DNA of 64,000 bases from Streptomyces bikiniensis (GTDB taxonomy: Bacteria; Actinomycetota; Actinomycetes; Streptomycetales; Streptomycetaceae): positions 1-64,000 of the forward strand of contig JNWL01000005.1 of NCBI GenBank assembly GCA_000716465.1, in the 5' to 3' direction. Positions 26,557 to 35,018 of the stretch are shown here, one piece after another. Below the pieces are notes generated by a model. It did no database searches. It was not told the origin of the DNA and worked only from the letters and a program-made list of their open reading frames with translations. Made by a program: the position numbers and the translations under genes. The first letter of the stretch is position 1; each line of letters opens with the position of its first letter.

Positions 26557-27930
26557 TCAGACCGTGCGGAGCAGCACCGCCGGCTGTTCGACGCAGTCCG
26601 CCACGTACCGCAGGAAGCCGCCCGCCGTGCCGCCGTCGCAGACGCGGTGGTCGAAGGTGAGCGAGAGCTGCACGACCTGACGGACGGCCAGTTCGCCCCG
26701 GTGCACCCAGGGTTTGGGGATGATCCGGCCGACGCCGAGCATGGCGGCCTCGGGGTGGTTGATGATCGGCGTGGAGCCGTCGACCCCGAACACCCCGTAG
26801 TTGTTGAGGGTGAACGTGCCTCCCGTCAGATCGGCCGGGGTGAGCGCGGACTGCCGGGCGGCCTCGGTCAGGCGCCCGAACTCCTCCGTCAGCGCCTCGG
26901 CCGTCCGCCTGCCCGCGTCCTTGACCACGGGGACGACCAGGCCGCGCGGGGTCTGGGCGGCGAACCCGAGGTGCACGTCCGGCAGCCGGACGATCTCCCG
27001 GGCGGCGGTGTCGACCGTGGAGTTGAGCTCGGGGAACCGGGCCAGGGCGTGGACGCAGATCCGGGCGAGGAGCGCGAGCAGCGAGATCTTCGGCCCGCCC
27101 GCCGCGTTCATCGCCGCCCGCGCGGCCATCAGCTCGGTCGCGTCGGCGTCGACCCAGCAGGTCGCGTCGGGGATCTCCGTACGGCTGCGGGACAGCTTGT
27201 CCGCCACCGCGCCGCGCACCCCGCGCAGCGGGACCCGCTCGCCCGCCGAGGTGACGGAGGGGGCGGAGGGGGCGGGCTCCGGCGCGGTGACCTGCCGGTC
27301 CCGGGCGGCCGCGAGGGCCAGTTCCACGTCGGCGCGCAGGATCAGCCCCTCGGGCCCCGAACCGCGCACCTGCCGCAGGTCGAGCCCCCCGTCCCTGGCC
27401 AGCTTCCGTACGAGCGGGGAGATGACGGGAACGGGTCCCCGGTGCGCGGGCGCGGGCACGGGCGCGGGGACCGCGACCGGTGCCGGGGCGGCGGCCGGAG
27501 CCGTCTGCCGCACCCGGCGGCGCCGGGCGGCGGGCCCGGCGGTTCCGTACCCGACGAGGACGTTGCCTGAATACTCAGAAGACACAGCAGACACGGCGGA
27601 CTCGGCGGACCCGGCCTGCGCGGCGGCGGTCCCGGCGTCCTCCTCCGCGGCGACGGGGGCGGTCGCGGGGCCGGCGCCCCCCGTGCCGCCCACGGCGACC
27701 GTCAGGAGCGGTGCGCCGACGGGCAGTTCGGTGCCCTCCTCGCCGTACCGGGCGGTGACGACGCCGCCGTACGGGCAGGGCACCTCGACCATGGCCTTGG
27801 CCGTCTCGACCTCGACGACCGGCTGGTCGACGGCGACGACGTCGCCGACGGCGACCAGCCAGCGCACGATCTCGGCCTCGGTGAGCCCCTCGCCGAGGTC
27901 GGGCAGCTTGAATTCGAGGACCTGGGCCAT
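26557..27930 (-). CDS. bkdH: 2-oxoacid dehydrogenase E2 (dihydrolipoyl acyltransferase), second complex
   Basis: A 457-residue E2. Lipoyl domain 1-78 with Lys45 in EVETAKAM, an Ala/Pro linker, a peripheral subunit-binding domain (SPLVRKLARDGGLDLRQV) and an acyltransferase domain with TFDHRVCDGG carrying the catalytic His. It matches the S. avermitilis bkdFGH arrangement. ATG 27930 overlaps the E1 beta stop (TGATG). Likely acyl products are branched acyl-CoAs; phenylacetyl-CoA from phenylpyruvate is a possibility given the regulon signal. Confidence 0.92.
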   Translation of the reverse strand: MAQVLEFKLPDLGEGLTEAEIVRWLVAVGDVVAVDQPVVEVETAKAMVEVPCPYGGVVTARYGEEGTELPVGAPLLTVAVGGTGGAGPATAPVAAEEDAGTAAAQAGSAESAVSAVSSEYSGNVLVGYGTAGPAARRRRVRQTAPAAAPAPVAVPAPVPAPAHRGPVPVISPLVRKLARDGGLDLRQVRGSGPEGLILRADVELALAAARDRQVTAPEPAPSAPSVTSAGERVPLRGVRGAVADKLSRSRTEIPDATCWVDADATELMAARAAMNAAGGPKISLLALLARICVHALARFPELNSTVDTAAREIVRLPDVHLGFAAQTPRGLVVPVVKDAGRRTAEALTEEFGRLTEAARQSALTPADLTGGTFTLNNYGVFGVDGSTPIINHPEAAMLGVGRIIPKPWVHRGELAVRQVVQLSLTFDHRVCDGGTAGGFLRYVADCVEQPAVLLRTV

Positions 27931-28976
27931 CAGTTGTCCGCCTCCCACTGGAGCCGGGCCACCGCGTCCAGGACCCGGTCCACGCCGGGCAGGTGGTGCC
28001 GCTCCAGCATCGGCGGCGGGTACGGGATGTCGAAGCCCGCGACCCGCAGCACCGGCGCCTCCAGGTGGTGGAAGCAGCGCTCGGTCACCCGGGCGGCGAT
28101 CTCCGCGCCGGGGCCGCCGAAGCCGGTCGACTCGTGGACCACGACGGCGCGTCCGGTGCGCCGCACCGAGGCGCAGACGGTCTCGTCGTCGAAGGGCACG
28201 AGCGAGCGCAGGTCGACCACTTCGAGGTCCCAGCCCTCCGCCTGCGCGGCCTCGGCGGCCTCCAGGCAGACCGGCACCGAGGGCCCGTAGGTGATCAGGG
28301 TGGCGCCGGTGCCCCGGCGCCGCACGACGGCCCTGCCGATGGGTTCGACGGGCGCGGGCGCCTCGGGGGACCAGTCGGACTTCGACCAGTAGAGCCGCTT
28401 GGGCTCCAGGAAGACCACCGGGTCGTCGGAGGCGATGGCCGCTCGCAGCAGGCCGTAGGCGTCCTCGACGGTGGCCGGGGTGACGACGTGCAGGCCCGGC
28501 GTGGCCGTGTAGTAGGCCTCGGAGGAGTCGCTGTGGTGCTCGACGCCGCCGATCCCGCCGCCGTACGGCACCCGGATGACGATCGGCATCGGCATCGCGC
28601 CGCGCGTGCGGTTGCGCATGCGGGCCACGTGGGAGATCAGCTGCTCGAACGCCGGGTAGGCGAAGGCGTCGAACTGCATCTCCACGACCGGCCGCAGGCC
28701 GTACATGGCCATGCCGACGGCCGCGCCGAGGATGCCGGCCTCGGCCAGCGGGGTGTCCGTGCAGCGGTCCTCGCCGAACTCCTTCGCGAGCCCGTCGGTG
28801 ACCCGGAAGACCCCGCCGAGGGTGCCGACGTCCTCGCCCATCACGTGGACGGTCGGGTCCTCGGCCATGGCGTCGCGCATGGCGCGCTGGAGCGCCTGCG
28901 CCATCGTGGCGGGCTTGGCCTTCCCGGCCTTCCCGCCGGCCCCGGACGCCTTGGGTCCGGTCGTCGCGGTCGTCAT
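27930..28976 (-). CDS. bkdG: 2-oxoacid dehydrogenase E1 beta, second complex
   Basis: A 348-residue transketolase-type beta subunit. VHVMGEDVGTLGGVFRVT, DTPLAEAGILGAAVGMAMYG and MQFDAFAYPAFEQL are diagnostic. It has a 23-residue Gly/Ala/Lys-rich N-terminal extension. Start ATG 28976 overlaps the E1 alpha stop as TGATG (GTG one codon earlier also possible), so all three subunits are translated in a coupled way. Works with BkdF as alpha2beta2. Confidence 0.92.
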   Translation of the reverse strand: MTTATTGPKASGAGGKAGKAKPATMAQALQRAMRDAMAEDPTVHVMGEDVGTLGGVFRVTDGLAKEFGEDRCTDTPLAEAGILGAAVGMAMYGLRPVVEMQFDAFAYPAFEQLISHVARMRNRTRGAMPMPIVIRVPYGGGIGGVEHHSDSSEAYYTATPGLHVVTPATVEDAYGLLRAAIASDDPVVFLEPKRLYWSKSDWSPEAPAPVEPIGRAVVRRRGTGATLITYGPSVPVCLEAAEAAQAEGWDLEVVDLRSLVPFDDETVCASVRRTGRAVVVHESTGFGGPGAEIAARVTERCFHHLEAPVLRVAGFDIPYPPPMLERHHLPGVDRVLDAVARLQWEADN

Positions 28977-30124
28977 CACGCCTCACCCTCGGCTTCGAGC
29001 TCGGCGCGCAGCTGCGCCGCCTGTTCGCGCAGCTGCGTGGTCTGCTCCGCGTACACGTGGGAGAACAGGTCCATCGGGTCGAGCACCGGGTCGGCGTTCA
29101 TCCGTTCGCGCAGGTCGGCGGCCATGGTCTCGGCGGCCTCGGCCGCGGCGCGCCTGCCGTCCTCGTCCAGCAGGCCGCGTTCGGTCAGTTCCCGTTCGAG
29201 GATCAGGACGGGGTCGTGCGCCCGCCAGGTCTCGACCTCGGCGGACTCGCGGTAGCGGGTGGCGTCGTCGGCGTTGGTGTGGGCGTCGATCCGGTAGGTG
29301 ACGGCCTCGACCAGGGTCGGCCCGCCGCCGCGCCGCGCGCGGGCCACGGCCTCGGTGAGCACCTGGTGGACGGCGACCACGTCGTTGCCGTCCACCAGCC
29401 GGCCCGGCACGCCGTATCCGACGCCCTTGTGGGCGAGGGAGGGGGCGGCGGTCTGCTTGGCGAGCGGCACGGAGATCGCGAAGCCGTTGTTCTGCACGAG
29501 GAAGACCACGGGGGCCTGCCAGACGGCCGCGAAGTTCAGCGCCTCGTGGAAGTCGCCCTCGCTGGTGCCGCCGTCGCCGACCATGGCGAGGGCGACGACG
29601 TCGTCGCCCTTGAGGCGGGCGGCGTGGGCGAGGCCCACCGCGTGCGGGAGCTGGGTGGCCAGGGGCGTGCAGAGCGGGGCGATCCGGTGCTCGTGCGGGT
29701 CGTAGCCGGTGTGCCAGTCGCCGCGCAGCAGGGTCAGGGCCTGGACGGGGTCGAGGCCGCGGGCCACCGCCGCCAGGGTGTCGCGGTACGAGGGGAAGAG
29801 CCAGTCCCGGTCCTCCAGGACGGCCGCGGCGGCGATCTCGCATGCCTCCTGGCCGGTGGTGGACGGGTACACGGCGAGCCGGCCCTGCTTGGTGAGGGCG
29901 GTGGCCTGGGTGTTGTACCGGCGGCCGCGGACCAGCTCCGCGTAGAGCCGCAGCAGCAGCGCGGGATCGGCGTCGGCCATGGCGTCCGTGCCGAGCACGC
30001 GCAGCGGCTCGGCGTCCGGCAGCAGCGGCGCGGGGTCGGTGCGCGGCCGCCACTCCGGCGGGGTGGTCCGGCGGGCGGGGGCGGCACCGGGCGGCTCTTG
30101 GACTGTCGAACTGCGCTGTTGCAA
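28976..30124 (-). CDS. bkdF: 2-oxoacid dehydrogenase E1 alpha, second complex
   Basis: A thiamine-diphosphate E1 alpha of about 382 residues. The ThDP motif is VGDGGTSEGDFHEALNF...NNGFAIS, and YRIDAHTNADDATRYRE is typical. The segment RTDPAPLLPDAEPLRVLGT matches what I recall of S. avermitilis BkdF. Start is uncertain: TTG 30124 has a strong GAGGAGGTGG upstream, whereas GTG 30193 would give 23 more residues and overlap the operator region. First gene of bkdFGH, divergent from an Lrp/AsnC regulator. Confidence 0.88.
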   Translation of the reverse strand: MQQRSSTVQEPPGAAPARRTTPPEWRPRTDPAPLLPDAEPLRVLGTDAMADADPALLLRLYAELVRGRRYNTQATALTKQGRLAVYPSTTGQEACEIAAAAVLEDRDWLFPSYRDTLAAVARGLDPVQALTLLRGDWHTGYDPHEHRIAPLCTPLATQLPHAVGLAHAARLKGDDVVALAMVGDGGTSEGDFHEALNFAAVWQAPVVFLVQNNGFAISVPLAKQTAAPSLAHKGVGYGVPGRLVDGNDVVAVHQVLTEAVARARRGGGPTLVEAVTYRIDAHTNADDATRYRESAEVETWRAHDPVLILERELTERGLLDEDGRRAAAEAAETMAADLRERMNADPVLDPMDLFSHVYAEQTTQLREQAAQLRAELEAEGEA

Positions 30125-30195
30125 CGAGTCCACCTCCTCGTGGGAGCGGGCATGAAGCCCGAAGGCGGGCGGCGCGAGTGTGGTGCGCCTCACCT

Positions 30196-30209
30196 ACCGA
30201 TTGTTCGGT
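30196..30209. promoter_or_regulatory. TetR-type operator upstream of bkdF (shared with paa promoters)
   Basis: ACCGATTGTTCGGT has 5-bp inverted arms ACCGA/TCGGT. The same motif with CG in the centre occurs between paaH and paaN and before paaA. It lies just upstream of bkdF, likely downstream of its promoter, so a repressor bound here could block bkdFGH. Confidence 0.6.
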
Positions 30210-30242
30210 CGTGGAGGCATTTTGGCTACAGGCACCTCCAGC

Positions 30243-30266
30243 CTGTGGACAAACGGTTCTCCACAG
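30243..30266. promoter_or_regulatory. Inverted repeat with DnaA-box match in bkdF/AsnC divergent promoter
   Basis: CTGTGGA (30243-30249) and TCCACAG (30260-30266) are inverted around 10 nt. TGTGGACAA at 30244-30252 is also the complement of TTGTCCACA. The repeat could be the Lrp/AsnC regulator's operator; TTGTCC on the minus strand may serve as the bkdF -35 box. Confidence 0.45.
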
Positions 30267-30310
30267 CCTGGGATAAGAACAGGTCGTCCACCGGAGAGAG
30301 GCGGGGGCAC

Positions 30311-30835
30311 ATGGCGGATGAACAAATGGCCGACGACTGGGAGCAGGTCGTCTCCCCGGCCCCGGCGGCGGCGCTGCAGGGCCCGCCCGCGCGCCCGCTG
30401 GACGCGATCGACCGCGACATCCTGCGCATACTCCAAACGGACGGCCGGGCGTCGATCCGCTCCGTGGCCGAGCGGGTGCACGTCTCCCGGGCCAACGCCT
30501 ACGCGCGGATCAACCGGCTCATCGACGACGGGGTGATCCGGGGCTTCAGCGCCCGCGTGAACCACGAGCGGGCCGGCCACGGCGCCTCCGCCTACATCAC
30601 GCTCAAGATCGTCCAGAACTCCTGGCGGACCGTGCGCGAGCAGCTCCAGGCCCTGCCGGGGGCCGCGCACATCGCGCTGGTCAGCGGCGATTTCGACGTA
30701 CTGCTCCTGGTGCACACCCCGGACAACCGGACCCTGCGCGAGCTGGTGCTCACCAAGCTCCAGTCGATCCCGGAGGTGCTCTCGACCCGGACGCTGCTGG
30801 TCTTCGAGGAGACGGACCTCGACCCGGACCACTGA
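30311..30835 (+). CDS. bkdR: Lrp/AsnC-family regulator, likely of bkdFGH
   Basis: A 174-residue regulator. After a ~28-residue tail comes the Lrp helix-turn-helix (LDAIDRDILRILQTDGRASIRSVAERVHVSRANAYARINRLIDDGVIRGF). A RAM ligand-binding domain follows (AYITLKIVQNSWRTVREQLQ, ALVSGDFDVLLLVH). Divergent placement beside 2-oxoacid dehydrogenase genes is the standard setting of BkdR, which responds to branched-chain amino acids. GAGAGG precedes ATG 30311. Its 3' end with stop codon is repeated downstream. Confidence 0.88.
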   Translation: MADEQMADDWEQVVSPAPAAALQGPPARPLDAIDRDILRILQTDGRASIRSVAERVHVSRANAYARINRLIDDGVIRGFSARVNHERAGHGASAYITLKIVQNSWRTVREQLQALPGAAHIALVSGDFDVLLLVHTPDNRTLRELVLTKLQSIPEVLSTRTLLVFEETDLDPDH

Positions 30836-30914
30836 GACCGCCCGGGCCGGGGCGCGGACCGCTGGGACGCCCGGGCCAGGGGCCCCCGGACCACTGAGGC
30901 GCCCGGGCCAGGGG
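30825..30914. repeat. About 30-bp tandem repeat, three units, including the bkdR stop codon
   Basis: Units at 30825-30852, 30853-30882 and 30883-30914 share GGACC[AG]CTG[AG]G followed by GCCCGGGCC[AG]GGGG. The first unit spans the last codons and TGA of the AsnC-type gene; unit 3 restores the same CCACTGAG. Confidence 0.8.
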
Positions 30915-30927
30915 CCCGCCGAGGGCG

Positions 30928-31521
30928 TCAGCCGGCCGTCCGCAGCCCGTCGAAGGCCAGGTGGACCACGGTCCCGGCGATCCGCTGCCGCTCCGCCGCC
31001 GTGTCCGTATGCGGCCGGTACCACTCCACCAGCGAGTTGATCATGCCGAAGAGAAGCCGGGTCGCGAGCCGGATGTCCACGTCGGCCCGCAGGTCGCCCT
31101 CGGCGACGGCCGCCTTCAGGAGGTCGGCCACCCGGTGGTCGAACTCGCGGCGCCGCTCCATCGCCCACCGCTCGGTGGCCGTGTTGCCGCGCACCCGCAG
31201 GAGCAGCGTCACGTACGGCAGCTCCTCGATCAGCACCTCGACCGTGCGGCGCGTGACGTACTCGACCCGCTCGACGGCCCGGCCCTGCCCGGCCCCCGGC
31301 TCGTCGAGGACCGCGAACAGGCCGTCCAGCGCCCGGCTGACCGCCCGCCGGAGCAGCTCCTCCTTGCCGGACACGTGGTGGTAGATCGAGGACTTGGAGA
31401 TGCCCGCCGCCTTCGACAGGTGCTCCATGGAGGTGCCGTCGTAACCGCGCTCGTTGAAGACCCGCACCGCGACCGAGAGCAGCGTCTCGGGGGTGTACGT
31501 GTCGCGCTTCGCCGTGGTCAT
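30928..31521 (-). CDS. TetR-family regulator, probable repressor of the paa (and bkdF) promoters
   Basis: A 197-residue TetR protein. HTH: ETLLSVAVRVFNERGYDGTSMEHLSKAAGISKSSIYHHVSGKEELL. The rest is a helical ligand domain. Its ATG overlaps the stop of the 3-hydroxyacyl-CoA dehydrogenase gene (ATGA), so it is co-expressed with phenylacetate/beta-oxidation genes. The palindromes at 30196, 33205 and 37855 fit ACCGNNCGNNCGGT, which I recall as the core of the corynebacterial PaaR site. PaaR-like repression relieved by phenylacetyl-CoA is an inference. Confidence 0.85.
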   Translation of the reverse strand: MTTAKRDTYTPETLLSVAVRVFNERGYDGTSMEHLSKAAGISKSSIYHHVSGKEELLRRAVSRALDGLFAVLDEPGAGQGRAVERVEYVTRRTVEVLIEELPYVTLLLRVRGNTATERWAMERRREFDHRVADLLKAAVAEGDLRADVDIRLATRLLFGMINSLVEWYRPHTDTAAERQRIAGTVVHLAFDGLRTAG

Positions 31522-33149
31522 CGGGAGCCCTCCTCGTCGCGGGTCTCCTCGGCGTACGCCCGGCGTACCAGACCGGTGCCCGGCGCGTACCGACCCGTCG
31601 GGTACCGCTCGTGCAGCGACTTGAGCAGGCCGCACACGCGCCGGTAGCCCACCCGCTCGGCCCACTCGAACGGTCCGGCCGGGTAGTTGACCCCGAGCCG
31701 CATCGCGGTGTCGACGTCCTCGGCGGTGGCGACCCTCCGGTCGACCGCGTCGACCGCGAGGTCGACCAGCATCGCGACCGTACGGGCCACGATCATGCCG
31801 GGCACGTCGCTGATCACGGACACCCGCTTGCCGAGCGCCTGGAAGAGGCCCACCGCCTCGGCGAGCACCTGCGGCTCGGTCTCCTCCGCGGTGGAGAGCA
31901 CGATCCGGTCCGCGCGCGCGTAGTCGAGGGCCAGGTCGAAGTAGACGACCTCGTCACGGCCGTACTCGAAGGAGGTCTCCCCGTCGGCGAGCAGCAGCAC
32001 GGCGCCGCCCGGCAGCTCGAAGAAGCCGTTCCCCCGCTTCTTGCGCCGGACCGTGATCCCAGCCTCCTCGAAGAGACCCACCAGCGGCTCGGCCGGGCCC
32101 AGGTCGCCCCGGACGGTGATCCGCTCCGGCGCCTTCGCCGGCGGGGCCGTGTGCGGCTCGGAACACTCGGCGCCCTCCGCGTACGAGAACCAGCCGTGGC
32201 CCGTCTTGCGGCCGAGGCGCCCGGACTCGACCAGCCGGCGCTGCGCGAGCGACGGGGTGAACTTGGGGTCCTGGTGGAAGGCGTCCCAGACGGAGCGGGT
32301 GACGGCCTCGTTCACGTCCTGGCCGATGAGGTCGGTCAGCTCGAACGGACCCATGCGGAAGCCGCCGCTCTCGCGCAGGGCCGCGTCGATGGTGGCCGGG
32401 TCGGCGCCGCCCTCCTCGTACACCCGGAACGCCTCGGCGTAGAAGGGGCGCGCGATCCGGTTCACGAGGAAGCCGGGGGTGTCCGCGCAGCGCACCGGCG
32501 TCTTGCCCCAGCCCTTCACCGTCTCGTACGCGCGCGTGGCGGTGTCCGGGTCGGTGGCGAAGCCGCTGACGACCTCGACCAGCGGGAGCAGCGGCGCCGG
32601 GTTGAAGAAGTGCAGTCCGACGAACCGGCCGGGCAGGCGCAGGCCTCCGGCGATGGCGGTGACGGAGAGCGACGAGGTGTTGGTGGCGAGGACGGTGTCG
32701 TCGCCGACGACCTCCTCCAGGTCGGCGAAGAGCCGCCGCTTGACCTCCAGGTCCTCCACGATCGCCTCGACCACGAGGGCCGCGTCCGCGAGTTCGGCGA
32801 GCTCTCCGGCCGCGTGCAGCCGTCCGACGGCCGCCTCGCGCGCGCCCGCGTCCAGGCGGCCCTTCTCCACGAGCCGGTCGAGGCGGGCGGTGAGGGCGGC
32901 CACGGCCTCCCCGGCCCGGCCGGGGGCGCTGTCGTAGAGGCGCACGGGGTGGCCGGCGACCAGGGCGACCTGGGCGATGCCCTGGCCCATGGTCCCGGTG
33001 CCGACGACGGCGACGACACGGCCCCGCCCGACGGACTCCACGGCCCCGGCGCCCTCCGTCCCCACGGCTGCAACGCGGTCCTGCTCCACGGCGGCGGGCT
33101 CATTGGCGGTCACGTCGTCGTTCCCCCTGACGGTCACGTCGGCACTCAT
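31518..33149 (-). CDS. paaH: 3-hydroxyacyl-CoA dehydrogenase (PaaH/PaaC type)
   Basis: A 543-residue NAD-dependent enzyme oxidising 3-hydroxyacyl-CoA, in phenylacetate degradation the 3-hydroxyadipyl-CoA step. Rossmann motif VVGTGTMGQGIAQ near residues 48-60, catalytic His in GLHFFNPAP, then two 3HCDH C-terminal domains (about 230-330 and 440-540), as in long PaaH enzymes. The first ~40 residues are a low-complexity tail. ATG 33149 is chosen. It leads the two-gene unit with the TetR gene and is divergent from paaN. Confidence 0.88.
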   Translation of the reverse strand: MSADVTVRGNDDVTANEPAAVEQDRVAAVGTEGAGAVESVGRGRVVAVVGTGTMGQGIAQVALVAGHPVRLYDSAPGRAGEAVAALTARLDRLVEKGRLDAGAREAAVGRLHAAGELAELADAALVVEAIVEDLEVKRRLFADLEEVVGDDTVLATNTSSLSVTAIAGGLRLPGRFVGLHFFNPAPLLPLVEVVSGFATDPDTATRAYETVKGWGKTPVRCADTPGFLVNRIARPFYAEAFRVYEEGGADPATIDAALRESGGFRMGPFELTDLIGQDVNEAVTRSVWDAFHQDPKFTPSLAQRRLVESGRLGRKTGHGWFSYAEGAECSEPHTAPPAKAPERITVRGDLGPAEPLVGLFEEAGITVRRKKRGNGFFELPGGAVLLLADGETSFEYGRDEVVYFDLALDYARADRIVLSTAEETEPQVLAEAVGLFQALGKRVSVISDVPGMIVARTVAMLVDLAVDAVDRRVATAEDVDTAMRLGVNYPAGPFEWAERVGYRRVCGLLKSLHERYPTGRYAPGTGLVRRAYAEETRDEEGSR

Positions 33150-33204
33150 GGGAGTGATCCTCCCCGATGGGTTTTCCACAGGATCGGCGGACCCCCTTGT
33201 CCCG

Positions 33205-33218
33205 ACCGATCGTTCGGT
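33205..33218. promoter_or_regulatory. TetR-type operator in the paaH-paaN divergent promoter
   Basis: ACCGATCGTTCGGT is an inverted repeat. For paaN, TTGTCC (33197-33202) and TACTCT (33219-33224) form a -35/-10 candidate with a 16-bp spacer, and the operator fills that spacer. This is the classical position for steric repression. Confidence 0.75.
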
Positions 33219-33273
33219 TACTCTAACTCCGTACGTGTCTCCCTGCCCAGCTCGACGAGGAGTTGGTCCACCC

Positions 33274-34971
33274 ATGGCCACCGCTCAGCCGACCACCGAC
33301 CGTCTGGCCGAGAAGCACCGGTCCACGCTCGACCAGGCGCTCGACACCATCCGCACCCGCGCCTACTGGTCGCCGCACCCCGAGCACCCGAAGGCCTACG
33401 GGGCGGACGGCTCGCTCGACGCGGCGGCCGGCCTGACCGCGTACCAGTCCCTGCTGAACGGCCGCTTCGAGCTCGACCAGCCCGGCACGGACGGCTGGAC
33501 CGGCGGCGAGGTCTCGCCGTACGGGCCGGAGCTCGGCGTCGAGTACCCGCACGCGGACCTCGACGTCCTGCTGCCCGCCATGCGCGCGGGCATGGGTGCC
33601 TGGCGCGACGCCGGGGCCGAGACGCGCGCCCTGGTCTGCCTGGAGATCCTCGCCCGGATCTCCGCCCGCACCCACGAGTTCGCCCACGCCGTCATGCACA
33701 CCAGCGGCCAGGCGTTCATGATGGCGTTCCAGGCCGGCGGCCCGCACGCCCAGGACCGCGGCCTGGAGGCCGTGGCGTACGCGTACGCGGAGCAGACCCG
33801 CACCCCCGCCGGGCGGGCCGGCTGGTCCAAGCCCCAGGGCAAGCGGGACCCCCTGGAGCTGAGCAAGGAGTTCACCCCGGTCGGCCGGGGCGTCGCCCTG
33901 GTGATCGGCTGCAACACCTTCCCCACCTGGAACGGCTACCCGGGACTGTTCGCCTCCCTCGCCACCGGCAACCCGGTCCTGGTCAAGCCCCACCCGCGCG
34001 CGGTCCTGCCGCTCGCGCTCACCGTCCGGGTCGCCCGCGAGGTGCTCGCCGAGACGGGCTTCGACCCCAACCTGGTGGCGCTCGCCGTCGAGCGTCCCGG
34101 CGAGGGCATCGCCAAGACCCTGGCCGTGCGCCCCGAGGTCCGGATCATCGACTACACCGGTTCGACCGCCTTCGGCGACTGGCTGGAGGCCAACGCCCGC
34201 CAGGCCCAGGTCTACACCGAGAAGGCCGGGGTCAACACGGTCGTGGTGGACTCCACCGACGACTACCGGGGCATGCTCGGCAACCTGGCCTTCTCGCTGT
34301 CCCTCTACAGCGGCCAGATGTGCACCACCCCGCAGAACCTGCTGATCCCCCGCGACGGCATCGCCACCGACCAGGGCCCCAAGTCGTACGACGAGGTCGT
34401 GGCCGACCTCGCGGCGGCGGTCGACGGCCTGCTCGGCGACGACGCCCGGGCCAACGGCCTGCTGGGCGCCCTGGTCAACCCGGACGTGAAGGCGCGCCTG
34501 GAGGCCGCCGCCGACCTCGGCGAGGTGGCGCTGGCGTCCCGCGAGGTGGCCAACCCGGAGTTCCCGGACGCCGTGGTCCGCACCCCGGTGATCGTGAAGC
34601 TGGACGGCTCCAAGCCGGAGGCGCAGGACGCGTACTTCTCGGAGTGCTTCGGCCCGGTCTCCTTCGCCGTCGCGGTGGACTCCACCGCCGACGCCCTGGA
34701 GCTGCTGCGGCGCACGGTCCGCGAGAAGGGCGCGATGACGGTCGGCGCGTACACGACCTCGGAGGAGGTCGAGCGCGCGGTGGAGGAGGTCTGCCTGGAG
34801 GAGGCGGCCCAGCTGTCGCTGAACCTGACGGGCGGGGTGTACGTGAACCAGACGGCCGCGTTCTCCGACTTCCACGGCTCCGGCGGGAACCCGGCGGCGA
34901 ACGCCGCGCTGTGCGACGGCGCCTTCGTCTCCAACCGCTTCCGGGTGGTGGAGGTCCGCCGCCAGGCCTGA
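33274..34971 (+). CDS. paaN: Phenylacetic acid degradation protein PaaN (aldehyde dehydrogenase fold)
   Basis: A 565-residue ALDH-superfamily protein. NAD-site and active-site features: CNTFPTWNGYPGLFASLATGNPVLVKPHP, IDYTGSTAFGDWLEANA, and catalytic Cys in YSGQMCTTPQNLL. In the phenylacetate pathway PaaN/PaaZ oxidises the ring-opened semialdehyde-CoA. No C-terminal MaoC hydratase domain is present, unlike bifunctional PaaZ, so ring hydrolysis needs another protein. ATG 33274 with GAGGAG upstream; a TetR-type operator lies in its promoter. Confidence 0.88.
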   Translation: MATAQPTTDRLAEKHRSTLDQALDTIRTRAYWSPHPEHPKAYGADGSLDAAAGLTAYQSLLNGRFELDQPGTDGWTGGEVSPYGPELGVEYPHADLDVLLPAMRAGMGAWRDAGAETRALVCLEILARISARTHEFAHAVMHTSGQAFMMAFQAGGPHAQDRGLEAVAYAYAEQTRTPAGRAGWSKPQGKRDPLELSKEFTPVGRGVALVIGCNTFPTWNGYPGLFASLATGNPVLVKPHPRAVLPLALTVRVAREVLAETGFDPNLVALAVERPGEGIAKTLAVRPEVRIIDYTGSTAFGDWLEANARQAQVYTEKAGVNTVVVDSTDDYRGMLGNLAFSLSLYSGQMCTTPQNLLIPRDGIATDQGPKSYDEVVADLAAAVDGLLGDDARANGLLGALVNPDVKARLEAAADLGEVALASREVANPEFPDAVVRTPVIVKLDGSKPEAQDAYFSECFGPVSFAVAVDSTADALELLRRTVREKGAMTVGAYTTSEEVERAVEEVCLEEAAQLSLNLTGGVYVNQTAAFSDFHGSGGNPAANAALCDGAFVSNRFRVVEVRRQA

Positions 34972-34981
34972 CCTGCCGTGT

Positions 34982-35009
34982 GCGGCGGGGCCCCTCAAGG
35001 CCCCGCCGC
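34982..35009. terminator. Bidirectional hairpin between paaN and trmH
   Basis: GCGGCGGGGCC (34982-34992), 6-nt loop, GGCCCCGCCGC (34999-35009), between two convergent genes. Confidence 0.8.
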
Positions 35010-35018
35010 CCCGGGGCC

